Source of the DNA: a virus
Strand: one strand, 5' to 3'
Length of the DNA: 49,599 nt
Virus record (IMG/VR): IMGVR_UViG_3300049432_000046
Coordinates: 1 to 49,599 of that record
Shown: in pieces, positions 45,365 to 49,599 of the stretch
How positions within the stretch are numbered: the first letter of the stretch is position 1
How the letters are laid out: each line of letters opens with the position of its first letter
Notes under the pieces: model-generated
Told to the model about the DNA's origin: nothing
The model's input: the letters and a program-made list of their open reading frames with translations, nothing else
The model's database searches: none
Position numbers and translations under genes: made by a program

Positions 45365-45739
45365 CTACGCCGCCCGCTCCTGCGCCCTGCGCTCAGCAGT
45401 CACACACCGAACATGCCGACACCGATACCGGCCATCGAACGTCGCCACCGGCTCACCCGGCAACTCGCCCTCACAGAAGCAACACGTCCCGCCCCCATAG
45501 AACGCCCCGAGCACCGTCTCGAACAGCGGCAGCTGCTTCGCCGCGGTCAGCCGAATCTCCCGCGCGCCAGCACCCGGATCGGCGCCACACAGAAGCGCGC
45601 TGATCCGCCGGCGCTCCTCCGGCGTCGTCCTCGCCTTGTACGCCGCGAGCGCACGGCGCTGCTCGATCACGTGTGGCGGGACCGTCCGGTTAGGACGCCG
45701 ATTGCGGCCCTGCGGTCTGCCGTGGTCGCGCATATGCAC
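45365..45739 (-). CDS. Zinc-binding HNH-like protein
   Basis: A 124-residue protein (GTG 45739 or ATG 45733). The basic helical first half is followed by CCFCEGELP, then YRCRHVRC, a C-x2-C...C-x-H-x2-C pattern like the metal core of compact HNH/recombination-endonuclease-VII folds, though the catalytic His is uncertain. The 112 bases upstream contain the AT-richest patch of this region and may hold its promoter (TAGACT about 45 bases before the start). Confidence 0.7.
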   Translation of the reverse strand: MHMRDHGRPQGRNRRPNRTVPPHVIEQRRALAAYKARTTPEERRRISALLCGADPGAGAREIRLTAAKQLPLFETVLGAFYGGGTCCFCEGELPGEPVATFDGRYRCRHVRCVTAERRAQERAA

Positions 45740-45851
45740 CTGCTCGGTAAGGGGCGCGGCAACCGGGGAGGACGGTGCCGCACAGCGAGTCTACAGCCAG
45801 AATGCGACGTTTGCGCGCTTTGTTACTTATGGCAACGCGCGCGGCGATGCG

Positions 45852-46259
45852 CTACGCGTTAGGCGACCGGGCCGCGCCCTTGACGGGGCGGGTGAATAGC
45901 CGGTGACCGCGCCACATCCACGTCCACTTGGTGGGTCGTTCACCTACCCGCGATATCTGCACCTTGCGAGGCCAGAGCGCCGCCTTCATCCGCTGTGTTG
46001 CGAGCTTCAGCATCGTGTCGCGCCGTGGCCGATGGATGATCGTTGCGCCGCACGTCCGACACGTCTTCGGGTAGACGGTGAACTGGATGCCACCGGGTCC
46101 GGGGTCACTCAGCGTGTGGTCGTCGGGATCGACTTGATGACGCGCGCCCCGACACTCCACATGGTCACGCTCGTCACACTCGCGTAGCGCGTACCACGCC
46201 ATGCGCGCCCCGCTCCAGAATGACTCGAACTGCCTTCGGTCGTTCCGCCGTCGTGCCAT
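45852..46259 (-). CDS. Hypothetical basic protein with a zinc knuckle
   Basis: A 135-residue basic protein with CRTCGATIIH near residue 68 and Trp-rich segments (ESFWSGARMAWYALRECDE, WTWMWRGHRLF). It lies just beyond attP, so in the prophage it would sit at one end next to the host tRNA junction. Function unknown. Confidence 0.72.
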   Translation of the reverse strand: MARRRNDRRQFESFWSGARMAWYALRECDERDHVECRGARHQVDPDDHTLSDPGPGGIQFTVYPKTCRTCGATIIHRPRRDTMLKLATQRMKAALWPRKVQISRVGERPTKWTWMWRGHRLFTRPVKGAARSPNA

Positions 46260-46398
46260 GGCCTACTCCTCTGGTCGTGTTGCGATTGTCGCGCGCGCAC
46301 CGGTCGGCGGCCGCTTCGCTTGGTCCTTGCTCGCACCCCGGGTGGTTCTGGGCGCGTCGGCGGTTGCCAGGGAAAAGCGAAACCGCTGGAAACGGGGA

Positions 46399-46442
46399 GG
46401 TGGGCGGTCCCGGGCTCGAACCGGGGACCTCCTGCTTGTAAG
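46399..46442 (-). other. attP: attP core: 3' half of a tRNA-Val gene
   Basis: On the minus strand the 44 bases read as a tRNA from the anticodon loop (CTTACAA, anticodon TAC) to the end: a T arm CCCGG-TTCGAGC-CCGGG, an acceptor strand ACCGCCC, the discriminator A and CC. The 5' half is missing: the bases before the loop cannot form the anticodon stem. Integration would therefore occur in a host tRNA-Val(TAC) gene and rebuild its 3' end. Confidence 0.85.
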
Positions 46443-46461
46443 TTCGGCGCACCCCTTCCCA

Positions 46462-46554
46462 GCACGTCGCGGCACGTTGCGAACGGGCTGCTCACGGGTC
46501 GAATCGGACGCACGCGAGTCGTGGCACGTCGCGGCCCGTTCTGGCGGACTGCTC
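46462..46554. repeat. Direct-repeat pair beside attP (integrase arm-site candidates)
   Basis: GCACGTCGCGGC-CGTT...CTGCTC occurs at 46462-46493 and again at 46524-46554, 62 bases apart, between the core and the integrase stop. Paired same-direction repeats on this side are typical arm-type binding sites for tyrosine integrases. Confidence 0.55.
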
Positions 46555-46576
46555 GCCCCCCTGCTTGACCCCGCGC

Positions 46577-47737
46577 TCACGCGTCGTGACCTCGGAGCAT
46601 GTGGCCGTACTCGCCCTCGAGCGCGTCCTGCGCCTCCCTGGCCTGCTTCGCCGCACGGAACAGGTGCGCGTACGTCCTCAGCGTCACCGACGGGTCGGTG
46701 TGGCCGAGCTGGTCCGCGACGAACACCGGGTCGCGGCCCTGCGCGATCAGCATGCTCGCAAACGTGTGCCGCAGCGTGTGGTTCGTGACGCCCTCGAGCC
46801 CCGCGCGCTCGACCGCCTTCTCGAACGCACGGGTCGCGTTGCGGGTCGAAAGCGCCGTGCGGTTGGCGGTGGCGAATACCGGGTCGCGCGGGCGGCTGTA
46901 GGGCGCGGCGAGCTTCGCGCGCCGGAGCATCGCCGCGAGCGAGTCCATCAGGATCACTTCGCGCCGAGCGGCCGGCGTCTTGATCGTCACGCGCCTGCCG
47001 TCGCGGCCCAGCTGCCACCGCACCCGCACTCGCCCCGCGTCGAAGTCGACGTCCTCCCACCACAGCCCGAGCGTCTCCGAGATCCGCAGCCCGCCGAACA
47101 GGCACACCGCGGCGAGCAGCCGGTAACGCGGAGCGCTCGCAGCGAGCAGAGCGCGCATCTCGTCGTCGGTCAGGAACCGCGGCCTCGGGTTGCCCGCGCT
47201 CGGCCGCTCGCGCCGCTCGAGCAGGTCGGCAGGGTTCTGCTCGAGCGGGCCGTAGCGCGCAGCGTGCGCGAGGATCAGCCGCAGCGCCGTCCAGCGGCCC
47301 TTGATCGACCACGCGGCCGCGCCTTGGATGCGCTGGTCGGCGTGCCAGTCCATCAGGTCATCGGGGGTGAGCGAGCGAACGCGTCGCGAGCCCAGGAACG
47401 GCTTGAGATGGAGCCGCGCCGCGGACTCGTAGGCGTCGTAGGTGCGCGGCGCGATCTCCCCGACGGCGAGCAGCTGCGCCTGCCGCTTCAGCCACGCGTC
47501 GGCCGCCTCGCCGAACGTCATCCGTGTGCTCACGCCCTCGCGCGGCGCGCGGCTCGAGCGGACCTCCTGGCGGAACTCGTCGCGCAACGCACGGGCGCGC
47601 ATCAGGCCGACCTCGCCGAGCGTCTTCCACCTTGGCCGCCGCTGCCCCGGCGCCGTCGCGCACGCGATGTACGTCTTGCCAGCCAGATACAGGCCCTGCT
47701 CCACGCGCACGCGCTGCGCCTTACGCGGCATTCGCAC
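46577..47737 (-). CDS. int: Tyrosine integrase
   Basis: A 386-residue protein. An N-terminal arm-binding segment (about 1-60), a SAM-like core-binding domain (about 72-165, TFGEAADAWLKRQ) and the catalytic domain with R218 (GGLRISE), K253 (KTPAARRE), H320/R323 (HTLRHTFAS), H346 (LGH) and nucleophile Y356 (YAHLF). All catalytic residues are present. It integrates the genome at attP just downstream, with help probably from mIHF. It overlaps the HTH gene upstream by 17 bases. Confidence 0.95.
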   Translation of the reverse strand: MRMPRKAQRVRVEQGLYLAGKTYIACATAPGQRRPRWKTLGEVGLMRARALRDEFRQEVRSSRAPREGVSTRMTFGEAADAWLKRQAQLLAVGEIAPRTYDAYESAARLHLKPFLGSRRVRSLTPDDLMDWHADQRIQGAAAWSIKGRWTALRLILAHAARYGPLEQNPADLLERRERPSAGNPRPRFLTDDEMRALLAASAPRYRLLAAVCLFGGLRISETLGLWWEDVDFDAGRVRVRWQLGRDGRRVTIKTPAARREVILMDSLAAMLRRAKLAAPYSRPRDPVFATANRTALSTRNATRAFEKAVERAGLEGVTNHTLRHTFASMLIAQGRDPVFVADQLGHTDPSVTLRTYAHLFRAAKQAREAQDALEGEYGHMLRGHDA

Positions 47738-48008
47738 TCCTCAGCCTTGGGGGCGCAACATACCCGAGCGCGCGATCGAGCTCGGCGCGGTGGTAGAGCT
47801 TCGTGCGGCCGCCGTGCGCCGGCAGCTTTCCCTCGGCCGACCACTGGCGGAACGTGCCGGCGGGGATCCGCGTGTACTCGATCGCCTCCTCGGTCGTCAT
47901 CCACGGGGTCGCCGCTTGCTCGCGCTGCTCGAGCTGCTGCGCGACGCGTTCGGTCACGGCGTCGGCGATCGCGTTCACGAGCGGCTCGAGGTTCAGCGTG
48001 TCGCTCAC
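47721..48008 (-). CDS. MerR/AlpA-type HTH protein next to integrase (possible excisionase)
   Basis: A 95-residue protein from GTG 48008 (GAGGGG ribosome site). The C-terminal 55 residues (TTEEAIEYTRIPAGTFRQWSAEGKLPAHGG-type, then KLYHRAELD) form the winged HTH of helix_turn_helix_17/excisionase proteins; the N-terminal half is a dimerisation helix (ADAVTERVAQQLEQREQ). Coupling to the integrase gene suggests a directionality factor or regulator of integration. Confidence 0.82.
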   Translation of the reverse strand: MSDTLNLEPLVNAIADAVTERVAQQLEQREQAATPWMTTEEAIEYTRIPAGTFRQWSAEGKLPAHGGRTKLYHRAELDRALGYVAPPRLRSANAA

Positions 48009-48060
48009 TGCGTGTCGTCCCCTCGGGCCGGGGCGGTAGGGGAACACTCGGATACGGGGG

Positions 48061-48744
48061 TCATGCGGCTCTCGATTCGGTGCGGATGTGCTGTATGAGT
48101 TGGGTGCCGATCAGTTCGGTGAAGGCAGGAGGGATCGCCTGCGTCAGTTCGCGCCACGTCATCCAGTCGATGTCCATCGCCTCGCTCCCCGCGAGTAGCC
48201 CGCTGGGCCGAGACCACCGGGACGAGCGCTCAGTCAGCGTTACGCCTCGGCTCGTCTTCGCGCGATCGCCGTAGATGCCGATGACAGGGCGGCCACCGCA
48301 GCAGCACGGCGGCACCGAGAACAGGGCCATCGGCCAGTTGGTCTCAAATAGCCGGTGGCGGGCCAAGTCGTGGCCGTCGGCGCCGAGTCCGAGCGATGTT
48401 CCGCAGATCGGCGTCGGGTTGAGCAACGCCGCGCCGACTACGTTCTCGATGACATACGGGAGCCCGGCCGAGTCGAGCAATTCGCGGGTGGCCGCGATGC
48501 TGTCTACGTGCTCCCCCGATCCGGGCATGTGCCGACCGGCCGAACTGACCTGGCACGGCGGGCTGGCGTGGGCTGCGTCGAAGCCCGCCAGGTCGAACGT
48601 CAGCGCGTCGGCCTGCACGAACTCGAACGGGTAGTTCGGCTGCGGCTCGACGTCGACGCCGACGACCTCGAAACCCGCACGGTGGTAGCCCACAGCAGCC
48701 CCGCCCGCTCCGGCGAACAAATCGAGCAGCCGCGGCCCGCTCAT
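48061..48744 (-). CDS. DNA (cytosine-5) methyltransferase
   Basis: A 227-residue protein from ATG 48744 (ATGA overlap). C5-methylase motifs: DLFAGAGG (8-15) for AdoMet binding, SPPCQ with catalytic C64, IENV (99-102) and RHRLFE (129-134), the reduced QxRxR-type motif. The target-recognition region is short. No restriction enzyme lies near, so it probably protects phage DNA from host restriction. It is much shorter than bacterial Dcm (about 470 residues) but usual for actinophage versions. Confidence 0.92.
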   Translation of the reverse strand: MSGPRLLDLFAGAGGAAVGYHRAGFEVVGVDVEPQPNYPFEFVQADALTFDLAGFDAAHASPPCQVSSAGRHMPGSGEHVDSIAATRELLDSAGLPYVIENVVGAALLNPTPICGTSLGLGADGHDLARHRLFETNWPMALFSVPPCCCGGRPVIGIYGDRAKTSRGVTLTERSSRWSRPSGLLAGSEAMDIDWMTWRELTQAIPPAFTELIGTQLIQHIRTESRAA

Positions 48745-48962
48745 TCGCCTGTCCGATCCGAGGGGCCGGCCTGTTCCCCCTTGTCGCTGCCCACGGGAGC
48801 CGGGCTGATCGCTAGGGACCCCGGGCCAAGTTCCGGGCAACGGCCGAGTGAGACGCATTCCTGGCAGCGACTGAACAGAAGCAGGCGAGTAAGCCGCCCG
48901 CAGCACGGGCAGGTGTCGGCATTGGCGTGATGCCGCACCGGGAATTGAATGACCGCGTTCAT
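48741..48962 (-). CDS. 73-residue zinc-ribbon protein
   Basis: Starts at ATG 48962 with an ATGA overlap and ends in another ATGA with the methyltransferase. CPCCGRL followed by CQECVSLGRC gives a four-cysteine zinc ribbon. Likely a small nucleic-acid-binding early protein. Confidence 0.75.
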   Translation of the reverse strand: MNAVIQFPVRHHANADTCPCCGRLTRLLLFSRCQECVSLGRCPELGPGSLAISPAPVGSDKGEQAGPSDRTGE

Positions 48963-49168
48963 TCGCTCTCTCCCGTTTCGGAACGGGCCGAGGCCGCGTA
49001 CTTGTGGGGCACCCAGATCGCATACCGCTTGCAATGACGGCAGCGCGTCTGGCGGTGCGTCTTGGTCTTCTCCTCCACCCACTCGTACCACCCCAAGAAG
49101 CCGTGCGGCTCGCCCGGTTCGTACTCCGGGTGTTCGCATTTCGGCGTCATCGATCGTTGCCCGCTCAT
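48959..49168 (-). CDS. 69-residue zinc-binding protein
   Basis: ATGA-coupled on both sides. It has CEHPEYEPGEPHGFLGWYEWVEEKT-type start and CRHCKRYAIWVPHKY: a C-x-H...C-x2-C site, with an aromatic loop between. Function unknown. Confidence 0.75.
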   Translation of the reverse strand: MSGQRSMTPKCEHPEYEPGEPHGFLGWYEWVEEKTKTHRQTRCRHCKRYAIWVPHKYAASARSETGESE

Positions 49169-49449
49169 GCGGTGCCTCCAGGGGCGCTGCCCTCGGCCAA
49201 GACCGCACGGGCCCGGTCGCCTCGGTCAATGAGAACGAGCACCCCGCCGCTCCGATGCACGTACTGCTTCTCGGCCGCGTAGAACTCAAGCGCCTCGCGT
49301 GCCTCCTTGAGTCTTTCCGTGACCCCATCCCGCTCGGACTCGGCCCGGTTTGCGCGGTCACGTTCGCGGTCGATCTCAGCGTCGAACTCGGCCACCGTGT
49401 AGTCGAACGGATGCAGGCCGCACGACGCGCACACGCCTACCTTGGTCAT
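49165..49449 (-). CDS. Coiled-coil protein with N-terminal CxxC
   Basis: A 94-residue protein: CASCGLHPFDY at the start, then a continuous coiled coil (about 22-65, EIDRERDRANRAESERDGVTERL). Its ATG overlaps the stop of the contig-end gene as ATGA, which supports the continuous reading across the joint. Function unknown. Confidence 0.78.
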   Translation of the reverse strand: MTKVGVCASCGLHPFDYTVAEFDAEIDRERDRANRAESERDGVTERLKEAREALEFYAAEKQYVHRSGGVLVLIDRGDRARAVLAEGSAPGGTA

Positions 49450-49599
49450 TTCGCACCCTCCGTTCGGCGCAGTTGAGCTTTCGCATTACGTACCTGCCGC
49501 TTCAGGTCGTCTAGGTCCCCTTGCGCCCGAACGGCGGCCGCCTCGGCAACGTTCCGAGCGGTCGTGTAGCGATCATGCTCGCCGGCGAGCATCGCGAGC
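49446..49599 (-). CDS. C-terminal part of the contig-end zinc-finger/coiled-coil protein
   Basis: Continues the frame of 28-225 when the terminal repeats are merged with the C allele at 49580 (GAG codon). It adds 44 residues of coiled coil (EHDRYTTARNVAEAAAV...RNAKAQLRR) and ends at 49446, overlapping the next ATG. The first codons lie within the repeat. Confidence 0.75.
   Translation of the reverse strand, partial: LAMLAGEHDRYTTARNVAEAAAVRAQGDLDDLKRQVRNAKAQLRRTEGAK
49551..49599. repeat. Terminal direct repeat, right copy
   Basis: Copy of bases 1-49 with C at 49580 in place of A at 30. Merging the copies closes a circle of about 49,550 bases. Confidence 0.9.

Larger units (their letters stand above)
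46260..46576. other. Non-coding attP region downstream of the integrase
   Basis: About 315 bases without a convincing gene. It holds the tRNA-like core at 46399-46442, a direct-repeat pair at 46462-46554 between core and integrase, and on the other side an A-rich patch (GAAAAGCGAAACC) that could be a bendable site. Together this is a plausible attP. Confidence 0.7.

Noticed and set aside
46565-48274. A 569-codon plus-strand frame opposite the integrase
   Set aside because: The minus strand holds a complete integrase and an HTH gene; the plus frame has shadow composition.
48061-48744. Restriction-modification system around the methyltransferase
   Set aside because: No restriction endonuclease is seen beside it; neighbours are small zinc proteins. 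It is treated as an orphan protective methylase.
1-49599. Complete tRNA or rRNA genes
   Set aside because: No full cloverleaf was found by eye; only the 3' half at attP is present.

Overview
The window looks like the complete genome of a temperate, contractile-tailed (myovirus-type) phage, assembled as a linear contig with overlapping ends. Bases 1-49 and 49551-49599 match at 48 of 49 positions, so the unique genome is about 49,550 bp and circularly connected. The host is most likely a high-GC actinobacterium. The evidence is the strongly GC-rich third codon positions, an actinobacterial-type integration host factor (mIHF) gene, TANNNT-type -10 boxes placed exactly seven bases before GTG starts (leaderless initiation), and an attachment core that copies the 3' half of a bacterial tRNA-Val gene. 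No host gene is present, so the genus cannot be named.

Layout. Almost everything is read from the minus strand. A divergent immunity switch lies at 13.15-13.25 kb: a Cro-like gene goes left, a repressor-like gene goes right, and three direct-repeat operator candidates lie between them. From the leftward promoter runs a very compact early operon (13.15 kb to 1, then across the contig ends to 46.6 kb). It holds HTH and zinc-finger regulators, many tiny genes joined by ATGA/GTGA overlaps, a J-domain protein, a Rad52-like annealing protein with a RecB-like exonuclease and an HNH nuclease, a replication initiator with a DnaA-N-like domain, mIHF, an orphan C5 DNA methyltransferase, a MerR/AlpA-like HTH protein (possible excisionase) and a tyrosine integrase with attP just beyond it.

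From 46.3 to 40.5 kb lies an accessory block of small, mostly zinc-binding proteins, a serine recombinase, and a 440-bp non-coding region with iterated and inverted repeats. The late region then runs leftward. Packaging comes first (P-loop/HNH fusion, terminase small and large subunits), followed by the head (portal, MuF-like protein, scaffold, decoration protein, gpT-like major capsid protein, candidate head fibres) and the connectors. The contractile tail follows (sheath, tube, frameshifted chaperone pair, tape measure, LysM protein, NlpC/P60-type hub, OB-fold spike-base protein, gp25, gpJ, gpI, C1q-like fibre). At 14.6-16.8 kb are the lysis genes: an amidase with its own N-terminal membrane signal and two coiled-coil proteins with C-terminal membrane anchors.

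A few genes are read rightward, as expected of genes expressed in a lysogen: the repressor, a membrane protein with a cysteine-rich tail, a secreted HExxH zinc-peptidase-like protein (16.8-17.4 kb) and a small protein at 43.0 kb. Several of these begin directly after a TACGNT box. No DNA polymerase, helicase or primase is recognisable, so replication probably relies on host machinery recruited by the initiator.
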